A stretch of DNA of 64,000 nucleotides from the NCBI GenBank assembly GCA_964588335.1, contig CAZPOV010000005.1, positions 62,001 to 126,000 of the forward strand. Direction: 5' to 3'. Shown here in pieces: positions 43,470 to 51,536 of this stretch. Made by a program: the position numbers and the translations under genes. This stretch comes from JAGQZY01 sp964588335 (GTDB lineage: Bacteria; Bdellovibrionota; Bdellovibrionia; Bdellovibrionales; JAGQZY01). The notes below the pieces were generated by a model. That model searched no databases. It worked only from the letters and a program-made list of their open reading frames with translations, and was not told the DNA's origin. The stretch's first letter is position 1; each line of letters starts with the position of its first letter.

Positions 43470-45323
43470 TTAGTCCAAATCTATCCAGCTGTCATAGCCA
43501 CTGGTGCTGCGAAATCTCGGTCCACTGGAAGGAGGAGGTGGAACATATTTTTTTCGCAAGCCGCCGCCAAAGCCATCAACAAAAAATTGCGTATGATCAT
43601 TTCTAGCGGTCACCGGCGCCGATTCAGTCAATGAAGCCACTTGTTCTGGGGTCCAAAATTCTTGTTTTAACAGTTCAACAAGCTCTGCCATTTCTTGCTG
43701 ATCCTTTGCAACGAAAACACTGTCTTTCACTCGTTTTGGTAGGAAGCCCAACATTCCCTCAACAAAACCGTCGTAATAAGGGGAGCCAAGAAAAACGATG
43801 GCTCTTGGTTGGTTGGCTGGAGTCGAGCTGACTTTAACCAGCCAGGTAGCGATTTCCTTAACAGTGCCGCGACCTCCTGGAGCGATGACAACAAGGCTTT
43901 TGTTATGCAGGAGAAGTGGAATTCGGACCTCATATCCGGCTGCATTGAATGTACTGGAGTGTAAAGTATCGGCGGTGTCCATTTCTGATTTTAACTTGAA
44001 GCCTGACCCCATTGGAATGCCAATGGATGGAGCGCCGGCATCCCAGGCGGCAGCATTGGCAATCTCCATGACTCCGCCAGAACCACCAGTGGTGACGGCC
44101 ATGCCTTGTTCAGCCAAAACGCGAACAGCGGCATACACCATTTCGGTGTAGTCATCCGGATAGCTTCCCGATCCGTAGACAGCGGCGCCGTCTTGAGTGG
44201 GAAGTTCGCTGAGACCACGGCGGATTCCGTCGGCAATTGTAATTCCATCTTCAATTCTGGATGGTGAGACACGCTTAAGCATTTTCTCTACGTTGGCGGC
44301 CTCTGAAAAAATGGAAGGCATTTCTGATCGCGACTCGACATCGGCCAAATGATTCTCTCTGATCGATGTCGAAGATTTTAATTTAAAGCCAAGGCTTGGC
44401 TCGCTGGAACCCGGTTCCCATTTGCTGGCGTTGTACGATCCACCCCTTTGATTTTTAAAGACATAAATTTTATCGGATTTGTCGCGAATCAGTGCCGCCA
44501 GGCCATTGGTTGATCCGGCGGCAACGATGGTTCGGTCGGCTGTTGTGAGAGCGTCCAATCGTAGGTAGGAATTTTGAATCACTAAAACCGCAGCCCCCTC
44601 AACAGACTTCGAACGACTGCGAGCTGAAGCAATGCCGATCCCATGTTCCCCAGCAATCTCAGAAATCAGTTCAGCACTGGTGGCTTCGGCGTCATAAATG
44701 ACTTTCCAATTGTTTTGCACGTAAGTTTCCACCAGGTTAGCAATCTCTGATTTTTTACTATCTGTGAGACGGACTCCGGGACTGTCGAGAAGGAATCCGA
44801 CGGACCAGCGGCCTTCTCGCTTAGCTGCGATATTGAGCCATTCGAGCAAACCGGCTTCACGTGCTAAGGAGGCAAAATTGGGATTTTCTTTTTTGAAAGT
44901 GTTCAAATTTTCCATGGCTTTGGCGCGACGAGCTGCAATCTCTGCGGGGGAGGGCGGTTTTGGACCTTTACTGCTTCCAGAGGATGAGGGGCCGCTACTA
45001 TAGGACGGGCGAGACTCGGTGGGCCTTTGGGCTTGGCGAGCGGCATGAGTTGGCAATGTTGAAATTTCAGGATTAGGGCCACCCATAAACCGTTGCACCA
45101 TTCGTCCCCAGAAAGTCGTCGCCGTTGCCACCGACTCGGTCAAAAGAAGCGTGCAGTCTTTTGCCTCTTGAGCTTTTGGGGGCAAGGGCTTCACCTTGGG
45201 TTTTTGAGATCGTCGGGTCGCAGCGGGGGTTGGTTTATTCTTTTTTCCTTTTTTAGCGGCCTGACTGTCCATAGCGCTAAAGATCAATAGAAAGATGAGT
45301 CCCAGTTTCATTATCTTATTCAT
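43470..45323 (-). CDS. Exported LOG-family (phosphoribohydrolase-like) protein
   Basis: About 617 residues from ATG 45323 (GGAG seven bases upstream; 8-base overlap with the PRPP gene). A Sec signal ends DSQA. Then come a basic Pro-rich stretch, KDCTLLLTES (Cys57), a Ser/Pro linker (100-125), a possible degenerate first Rossmann unit (about 172-290), and a full LOG/TIGR00730 domain with VTTGGSGGVME (411-420) and APGGRGTVKE (481-490), the PGGxGTxxE signature. LOG enzymes split nucleoside 5'-monophosphates, including cytokinin ribotides, into base and ribose 5-phosphate. LOG proteins are normally cytoplasmic and ~200 residues; this one is exported and three times longer. Confidence 0.8.
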   Translation of the reverse strand: MNKIMKLGLIFLLIFSAMDSQAAKKGKKNKPTPAATRRSQKPKVKPLPPKAQEAKDCTLLLTESVATATTFWGRMVQRFMGGPNPEISTLPTHAARQAQRPTESRPSYSSGPSSSGSSKGPKPPSPAEIAARRAKAMENLNTFKKENPNFASLAREAGLLEWLNIAAKREGRWSVGFLLDSPGVRLTDSKKSEIANLVETYVQNNWKVIYDAEATSAELISEIAGEHGIGIASARSRSKSVEGAAVLVIQNSYLRLDALTTADRTIVAAGSTNGLAALIRDKSDKIYVFKNQRGGSYNASKWEPGSSEPSLGFKLKSSTSIRENHLADVESRSEMPSIFSEAANVEKMLKRVSPSRIEDGITIADGIRRGLSELPTQDGAAVYGSGSYPDDYTEMVYAAVRVLAEQGMAVTTGGSGGVMEIANAAAWDAGAPSIGIPMGSGFKLKSEMDTADTLHSSTFNAAGYEVRIPLLLHNKSLVVIAPGGRGTVKEIATWLVKVSSTPANQPRAIVFLGSPYYDGFVEGMLGFLPKRVKDSVFVAKDQQEMAELVELLKQEFWTPEQVASLTESAPVTARNDHTQFFVDGFGGGLRKKYVPPPPSSGPRFRSTSGYDSWIDLD

Positions 45324-46722
45324 TTCCATTCTCCAAAAGTGGCTGGCATCCGGGGCCCGATTCGCGCAGCGCCGCCACTGAAAGTTTACGAGCTTTAACG
45401 CCCAGTTCTGCACCTATATCAAGAACCACCGCTGATTCCCCGGTAAGTTCCACCGGAAAGGTGTTCGTAACAACAACTCGATCTAAAAAAGGACTTTCCA
45501 GTGCTTTGTTTGCCAGTCCAGCGAGGTGGGTGACGGCGCCAACCACAAACTCCGCGTTTGCTTGAGTCTTTAAGAATTCGGCAGCACTGCCTAAGGTTCC
45601 ACCTGAGGCGGTTTCGTCGTCGATCACGGCCAAGCGTAAACCGGACAGATCAAAATCACCCATCATCAGCAATCGGCTTTCACCGGTGCGAGGATCCCTT
45701 TGTTTATTCAAAACGAAAACGGGCACATCCATTCGATCGGCATACAAAGAGGCTTCTTTCTGAAAACCGGCGTCGGGAGAAACCACGGCATCAATGCGAC
45801 GTTCTAGTAAATAGTCGTCAATTGTTTTTCGACCGCTGACATGCACAAAGGGCACATTGAAAAAGCCTTGAACTTGTGGAGCATGCAGACGACTGGCAAT
45901 GACACCTTTAACTTTTACAACCTCCACCAAGTCGGCAATCAACTTTGCAGTGGCGGTCACACCTGGCTGATCGACTTTGTCGGAGCGAGAATAGGGGAAG
46001 TAGGGAAAAACCAAAATTACTTCGTGACCGGCACCACGCAATTTCATCGCACGGGTTAAAGTTTCTAAAAAATGTTGGTTGGTCGCATTCGACGAAGACG
46101 AAAGTAAAAACACTTGATAAGATTTAGAGCTCTCAAGGAGAGCCTCATAACTCATTATTTGACTTCCCAAGCCTTCACTAAAGGAGGTCGTCAATTTCGG
46201 ATTGCCGAAATCAGTGACCACAGTGTCGGCAATGGGTTTAGGAATTCCATCGCCAAACAGAAAAGAAGGGGCCGTCATAGGGTGTTGGGGTAAGTCGTGA
46301 AAAATAACCGTGTCAGCACCAGCTGTTTTCAGATAAAGGTCCCAAAGTTCGAAAGGGACAGTCGGAGTACTTGAAAACCGCGAAGGATCGGGAAACTCCA
46401 CAATCACTTCACGTGCCCCTTCCGTTTTAAAAGTTCGAACCTTTATCAGTGCTTCAATGAACCCATCCGCCGAAAGGTCTTTCGGTAACAACAGTCGTGT
46501 GTTGAGGTTAGCGACAGGTGATTCAACTTGTACAAACGTATTGCCGTTAGAGAATTCAGTAGTATGAGACCGGAGGGGCTGACAGTGGCCGCCAGCCTGC
46601 TGACAGTAATTAGAGGCGGCGCCCTCATTTTCACGAATGTCAGCCACCCACTCCACTTGTGCCTGAGATACCTGGGAAAGTGATAGAATGACTAAAAATA
46701 GGTTCAAATACTGCATCATCAT
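45316..46722 (-). CDS. Exported ribose-phosphate pyrophosphokinase (PRPP synthetase) homologue
   Basis: 468 residues: Sec signal (MMMQYLNLFLVILSLSQVSQAQ), ~170 residues without known family, then a complete class-I PRPP synthetase core. FPYFPYSRSDK (239-249) matches the ATP-site PYxxYxRQD; RLHAPQVQGFF (278-288) matches DLHxxQxQGFF; VVSPDAGFQKEA (313-324) is the ribose-phosphate site; and VIDDETASGGTL (366-377) is the PRPP loop. The enzyme makes PRPP from ribose 5-phosphate and ATP. It ends PGCQPLLENGNE, the shared tail. An exported version is very unusual, since ATP is not expected in the periplasm. It overlaps the LOG gene by 8 bases, whose product would supply ribose 5-phosphate. Confidence 0.85.
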   Translation of the reverse strand: MMMQYLNLFLVILSLSQVSQAQVEWVADIRENEGAASNYCQQAGGHCQPLRSHTTEFSNGNTFVQVESPVANLNTRLLLPKDLSADGFIEALIKVRTFKTEGAREVIVEFPDPSRFSSTPTVPFELWDLYLKTAGADTVIFHDLPQHPMTAPSFLFGDGIPKPIADTVVTDFGNPKLTTSFSEGLGSQIMSYEALLESSKSYQVFLLSSSSNATNQHFLETLTRAMKLRGAGHEVILVFPYFPYSRSDKVDQPGVTATAKLIADLVEVVKVKGVIASRLHAPQVQGFFNVPFVHVSGRKTIDDYLLERRIDAVVSPDAGFQKEASLYADRMDVPVFVLNKQRDPRTGESRLLMMGDFDLSGLRLAVIDDETASGGTLGSAAEFLKTQANAEFVVGAVTHLAGLANKALESPFLDRVVVTNTFPVELTGESAVVLDIGAELGVKARKLSVAALRESGPGCQPLLENGNE

Positions 46723-46759
46723 CTTAAACGTCCACGAGTTTTATTTATTTTTTAACAAC

Positions 46760-47545
46760 CTATAGTGCACACAAACTTGGGTTTAAAATACGGCAACGAT
46801 AACCGACACCCGCCAAACCACAGACACGTTCTTCAGCTTTAGCCGCTGTGTCTTTAAAAACCTCACGTGAGCGAGACGTCAATGCGGCAAATGCGGAGCG
46901 AGTGTTGGCAAGAGCTTTTGGTTGCTTCAAGCCTGAGATCACTTTCATCAAGTTTCCAACCAGACGAGATGGGTAGGTGCGCATGCAACTTGTGACACCT
47001 TCGGCGAAAACATCGATACCGAGGGCTCGATTAGCCGTACCAACAGTTTGGGCAAATTGTGTGACTTCCGCCGACGGAATTTCACCCTGTTGAACACGGT
47101 TGCGCAAAAGGGCCAAGGCTTCATCGGTGTGTGCAAATTCGTTGGTTGTCACTGTGGGAGTCGATTCTGCCGTTGGACGTAAGATGGAACGAGCCGAAAC
47201 CTGTCGAAAATATTGTGCGTTGGCAGGATTTTCAATAATCGCGGCCACCAATGTGGATGCCTGTGCATCACCATCCGCTAAGGCTGTTAGTGAGCGTGTC
47301 ACTTGATTTGAAAGCTCAGCCCCTTCAGGAAGTCCGGACATGTAATCAGTCAAAGCGGTCTGACGGGCCTCGACGGACATGGCGACAATCTCTGACTGAG
47401 AGCGGCCGGTTAGGGTTGATAGGAGTCTCTGTCCAGCGGTTGTTTCCAAGGCTCGAACAGCTGTTGACTCGGCGACGGCCCAGCGGCCGGCTTGGGCGCT
47501 GAAAGTCAGCATTGTCATCATTAAAATTAAAGTCATTTGTTTCAT
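46760..47545 (-). CDS. Small exported protein of the GRD/PRPP block
   Basis: 261 residues, Sec signal ending SAQAG, with GGAGG before the ATG. The mature part is Ala/Thr-rich and helical, with Cys residues only in the last ~70 positions, ending YRCRILNPSLCAL. This terminal C-x-I-L is loosely like the C-x-x-L-L tails of the neighbours. No domain is recognised. The position between a GRD gene and the PRPP-synthetase gene suggests co-transcription (37 and 40 bases to each side). Confidence 0.68.
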   Translation of the reverse strand: MKQMTLILMMTMLTFSAQAGRWAVAESTAVRALETTAGQRLLSTLTGRSQSEIVAMSVEARQTALTDYMSGLPEGAELSNQVTRSLTALADGDAQASTLVAAIIENPANAQYFRQVSARSILRPTAESTPTVTTNEFAHTDEALALLRNRVQQGEIPSAEVTQFAQTVGTANRALGIDVFAEGVTSCMRTYPSRLVGNLMKVISGLKQPKALANTRSAFAALTSRSREVFKDTAAKAEERVCGLAGVGYRCRILNPSLCAL

Positions 47546-47585
47546 TTTTTCCTCCGACGAAACAGTTTTTTAAAAATTTAAAAAT

Positions 47586-49370
47586 CTAATCTAATAATCT
47601 TCTACATTCTTCAAAGCTGGCGGCCTTTAAATACTGACCAGCCTTTTTTACGACTTTCTCGGCAAAATCTTCGGTCTGAACTTCGCGAGCAATCACCCAA
47701 AGTTCGCCGAGCATTTTCAAACGGGTTGAGGCCGAAGACAGGGAGCCTGGTTCGGTTACAACCTGTCCGTCCACTGTTTTGAAGCGAGAGTAAATGCCAT
47801 GCCAAGTCTCAGGATAGGAAAGACCATAAACGTCTCGCGTTCTTAGTAGCTTTTTAGGCCCATCATTGTCCTTATCAACTTTCAGGTTTTCGAAAAAATC
47901 GAGAAAATCAAAGCCTGGTTTCATTTCAACGTTGTTGGCGCCACTGCTGACACTGACGAAGTTGACTTTCGAAAAAGCCACTTGTGGGTCGACTTTGGCG
48001 GCCATCATGGCTCGATAAGCGGCTCGCATCAATTGTGAACTTTGGCTGTATCGAAAACCTTTCGAGTAACTGGTGATATCAAAAATAATGCGTGGAGGCT
48101 GGTCGGCAACGTCGTTAAACTGAAAGCCATTTGACTCTAAAAAGCGTTGAACTTCAGTAATGTTATTGTCATCAAATGAAGGATGGCTGGCATGCAACCG
48201 ACGGATTCGATCAGCTTCATTGCGGTGAAAAACATAGTAGGCATCGACCGCGTCTGACAGTAAGTAGATATCTCTTCCTAGTCCATAATAAATGGCATTG
48301 GGAAAAGCGGATTCCAGTTGCACAATCACTTCGGGTACGGCTTGGTTGACTGCGCTTTCCAGTCGACTTTCGCCCGAGAAATACTCAGAGAAAGGATTTG
48401 CTCCTTTTACCTTTTCCCAGCCTCCCATGACCTCTACGAATTCCGTCACCGTCGGCTTATGGGTTGAATTCATCAATTCAAAGACCGCCACTTCTTTGCC
48501 CTTAAGAACTTCACCCAGTTTTAAATCCTCAGGATTTTCTATACGATATGAGGAAAAACTGCTCGACGATCCTTGCGAGGGCCGAAACCCAGGAGAGGAT
48601 GAGTAGCCCGAGGAGGGTGGGCGATTGTCGGATTGAGGTTTGAGGGTTATTCTTTCAGCATCCAATGATGGGTTGTCCAGTCCAGGAAACTCAATGCCTT
48701 TTGCTGAAAAAAACTCTTCAAACGTGACAGGGTGTAAAACGCCTGGTTCTCGGACAGTGAATTCATAGGCCTTCGCTGTCTCTTCGCTATAGCCTCGTGC
48801 CAAAACGCTGATGTAGGGACGATAAGACTCTGGTGTGAAGCGCTCCACTCGATTGGGTAAACTCAAGCGCTTTTCAAAACTGAGCCGTTGTTGGCCTTCT
48901 TCGTTGTACTCGGCGAAATTAACTCGAAAGTTTAAGGCCCCGAAAACCACTTGGGTGGGGAAAGAGAGGTCGGCCTTAAGAGCCCTTTTATAGTATGGAT
49001 CTGTGACATATCCTTCTTTGAAGGTGATTTTAAATTCGTCGCTGTCTGCGACAATTTCGAATTTTTCAATTTCCTTGCGCTCGACAATGAAAAGAACACC
49101 TTCCTTCTCCATAACAAAAACGGCATCAAGTATAATCGCTGAATTGATGTCGCCGGTCTGGTAGACATCAAAGTAGGCGAGGTACTGGACACTGCTCATA
49201 CCCAGGGTCGAGCGAAAAACATAACGTTTGATCGGGGCGTCCTCTTCAGCGTTGGTTCCAGTTTGTGTTTTTTGACTTTCAGACTTGTCTTCGTCAGGGT
49301 TGCGACTGCCCATAGCCACCACCGAGTGGCAGCACATAACGAAAGACATACAGATTAAAAAAATTCGCAT
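47586..49370 (-). CDS. Exported GRD-family protein with extra N-terminal domain (copy 2)
   Basis: 594 residues with a Sec signal (MRIFLICMSFVMCCHSVVAM). Residues 45-240 form an extra beta-rich domain not seen in the paralogues, followed by a Ser/Pro-rich linker (about 250-275). The GRD module follows: KPTVTEF (305-311), LESAFPNAIYYGLGRD (GRD 365-367), RLHASHPSF, RIIFDITSYSKG, WHGIYS, and the C-terminal FEECRRLLD. It shares these marks with the genes at 41940 and 49566. Function unknown; a PRTase-like fold is inferred from motif order only. Confidence 0.7.
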   Translation of the reverse strand: MRIFLICMSFVMCCHSVVAMGSRNPDEDKSESQKTQTGTNAEEDAPIKRYVFRSTLGMSSVQYLAYFDVYQTGDINSAIILDAVFVMEKEGVLFIVERKEIEKFEIVADSDEFKITFKEGYVTDPYYKRALKADLSFPTQVVFGALNFRVNFAEYNEEGQQRLSFEKRLSLPNRVERFTPESYRPYISVLARGYSEETAKAYEFTVREPGVLHPVTFEEFFSAKGIEFPGLDNPSLDAERITLKPQSDNRPPSSGYSSSPGFRPSQGSSSSFSSYRIENPEDLKLGEVLKGKEVAVFELMNSTHKPTVTEFVEVMGGWEKVKGANPFSEYFSGESRLESAVNQAVPEVIVQLESAFPNAIYYGLGRDIYLLSDAVDAYYVFHRNEADRIRRLHASHPSFDDNNITEVQRFLESNGFQFNDVADQPPRIIFDITSYSKGFRYSQSSQLMRAAYRAMMAAKVDPQVAFSKVNFVSVSSGANNVEMKPGFDFLDFFENLKVDKDNDGPKKLLRTRDVYGLSYPETWHGIYSRFKTVDGQVVTEPGSLSSASTRLKMLGELWVIAREVQTEDFAEKVVKKAGQYLKAASFEECRRLLD

Positions 49371-49565
49371 CTTTGTTTTTCTCCAAAATTCAAAAGACTG
49401 ATTTCTTTAGTGAAACTGTCTTCTTTATCAATGTGCATCAAACGTCAACGGACCACCAAGAAACGGCAAAACTTACAAGCTACGGTGGTTAAAGTTCATC
49501 CCTGGTAAAAAATTGGAAAATTTAACCGGTCTCAAAATGGCACCACTTTTCTAACAATCAAAACC

Positions 49566-51377
49566 CTATAAATCCGGCTCCAGTAAATCTTTGCAATCTG
49601 GCTCCGGTAACCATCCCTTAGCGACAAAATTGTTATAAACTTGCGCTCCCAAACCGTTGTTTTTTTCGCTGGTCAAGTAGACTTGCGCTCTCTCTATTAA
49701 AACATCACGGATCGTCTGGTTTTTCTTGATCAAAGTTCCAAAGTTCTTAAAAGTTCTGGCATCCGATTCGACCATTGGCATTGCAAACAGAATCAGGCGC
49801 CGAAGGTCTTTGGGGCTCAGACGTCGTTGTTCGTACAATTGCGCCACCGCTTTCAAGTATTGAATAACCCTTTTGTTCTTGTCGAAAGCTAGGACCTCTT
49901 CGGTGATCGAGTCGGATCTGGGGAAAAACTTTTCAAATACCTCGAACAGGCGTTTTCCATTCTCAGAAAAATATCCGCCTTCTACCTCCTGTTTGGCAGC
50001 TGAGGTTATTGGTAGTTGGTAGGCCATTCTTAAAATTTCGAAGTCGAATCGAGCCCCCGTATAAAATCCTTTTATCTCCAATAAAGATTGAGGAACCCGC
50101 TGAGAAGCTAGAAAGTCAAGACTGATTTCGCGACTGCGGATACGCCAGGCTTGTCGATTTTGAAGTCTTTCAATATTTTGAATTTCGCGCTCGGCCGCCC
50201 TCTGCTGTCGTTCAATCTCACGCCGACGCTCTCGCTCCGCTGCTTGCGCAGCGATTCGTTCCGCCTCAAGCCTTTGCCGTTCTAACTTTTCAATAATTTC
50301 TTGGCGTCTTTCACCGAAACTTCCTTCTTCTGGAATAGCTAAAGTTTCGGTATAGTCGTACCTGAGTTCTTTGGCGGCAGTGACAAGTTCTTGCAAAATA
50401 TTGCGCGATTTCGCCTCTTCAACAAGGGAATAAACAGTAGCCAAAATCTGCAAGCGGGTTTGAGGAGCACCGCCTCCTCCGATGGCACCTCGCATGACGC
50501 CATCGGGGTCCATAGTGAGTTGACCGAACGAAGGGTGCCACTCTAAAGAATAGGAATAGCTCGACAATTCTGGAACCTTTAAAATGTTTTCAATCATAAG
50601 GCGCTCGGGATTGTCTTTTAATTGTTGTTCGGCTTGCTCGAAATATTGATCAAGGCTTTCGGATGTGGCGTCAATCTCAAAACCATAGCTTGAGTTACGA
50701 ACATCGACAAAGTTGATCCAACGGACAAGTTCATGGGGGGGGATCCCTGCTTCGACAAAATGAGAATAGGCACCATGGGTCACATAAGTGGATTGGCTGC
50801 TTGGAGTGACCTGTCCCTTATTAATCCTCGTGCCAAACGAGGTGGCATCAAGCATGATATAGGGTCGTCGGAATAAAAGATCTTCAGTCAGACCATTGGT
50901 GCTGACAAATTGCCACATGATTTCGTCGGTGGTTCCACTAAAGCTGGCTGTGCTTGCGTTTAGACGAAAGACTCTTCTCTCACCTTTAAAAAAACTTCTG
51001 TAAATAACTTCAAAAACTTCTGATATCTGAACGGAGTCACGACCTAAAAAAGCAAACACCGCGCCGGGAAAAGCTTTTTCAAGTTTTGCAACTCCTATGA
51101 TTCCAGCATCCAGTGTTGCCTTTGCATCGTCCTGGTAGCGCTGGGCCGTGTTGATGGGGAATCCCCGTTCACCTGCGACCTCCACAAAAATATTACTACG
51201 GGGCCACTGTTTGAAAGCTTCGATCACCTCGGCAACCGTTGGGCGGTGGTCTTGATTGACAAGCTTGTCGATGGCCTCTCTTTGTTGGGTACTAACGCCC
51301 CAAGTTTGCAATGAGATCAAAAATGTCAATATAAACGAAGTGAACACGGGTGTGTTTCGCAGTGTCATGGGCATCAT
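49566..51377 (-). CDS. Exported GRD-family protein with coiled coil (copy 1)
   Basis: 603 residues from ATG 51377, where GGAG lies five bases upstream and a Sec signal (FTSFILTFLISLQTWG) follows. Marks: HRPTVAEV (44-51), LEKAFPGAVFAFLGRD (GRD 112-114), RLNASTASF, YIMLDATSFG, WHPSFG, then a ~60-residue Arg/Glu/Gln coiled coil, a helical C-terminal part and the tail PDCKDLLEPDL. It is the first gene of the block, so its promoter probably lies in the AT-rich 51378-51536 spacer. The coiled coil is absent from the paralogues. Confidence 0.7.
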   Translation of the reverse strand: MMPMTLRNTPVFTSFILTFLISLQTWGVSTQQREAIDKLVNQDHRPTVAEVIEAFKQWPRSNIFVEVAGERGFPINTAQRYQDDAKATLDAGIIGVAKLEKAFPGAVFAFLGRDSVQISEVFEVIYRSFFKGERRVFRLNASTASFSGTTDEIMWQFVSTNGLTEDLLFRRPYIMLDATSFGTRINKGQVTPSSQSTYVTHGAYSHFVEAGIPPHELVRWINFVDVRNSSYGFEIDATSESLDQYFEQAEQQLKDNPERLMIENILKVPELSSYSYSLEWHPSFGQLTMDPDGVMRGAIGGGGAPQTRLQILATVYSLVEEAKSRNILQELVTAAKELRYDYTETLAIPEEGSFGERRQEIIEKLERQRLEAERIAAQAAERERRREIERQQRAAEREIQNIERLQNRQAWRIRSREISLDFLASQRVPQSLLEIKGFYTGARFDFEILRMAYQLPITSAAKQEVEGGYFSENGKRLFEVFEKFFPRSDSITEEVLAFDKNKRVIQYLKAVAQLYEQRRLSPKDLRRLILFAMPMVESDARTFKNFGTLIKKNQTIRDVLIERAQVYLTSEKNNGLGAQVYNNFVAKGWLPEPDCKDLLEPDL

Positions 51378-51536
51378 TAGGTCTCCGAGAAAATTTTGGT
51401 GAAAATAGAGACACTGGATGTCATTAGTCAAAATTCAAATCAGTGGTTGTAAGAAATATAGCTTTTCACTTTTTTACCAAAACAGATTGCTAACAAAAAT
51501 TCGGCAAGCAAAGAGCTCTCTGGGGTTGCTGTGTTC

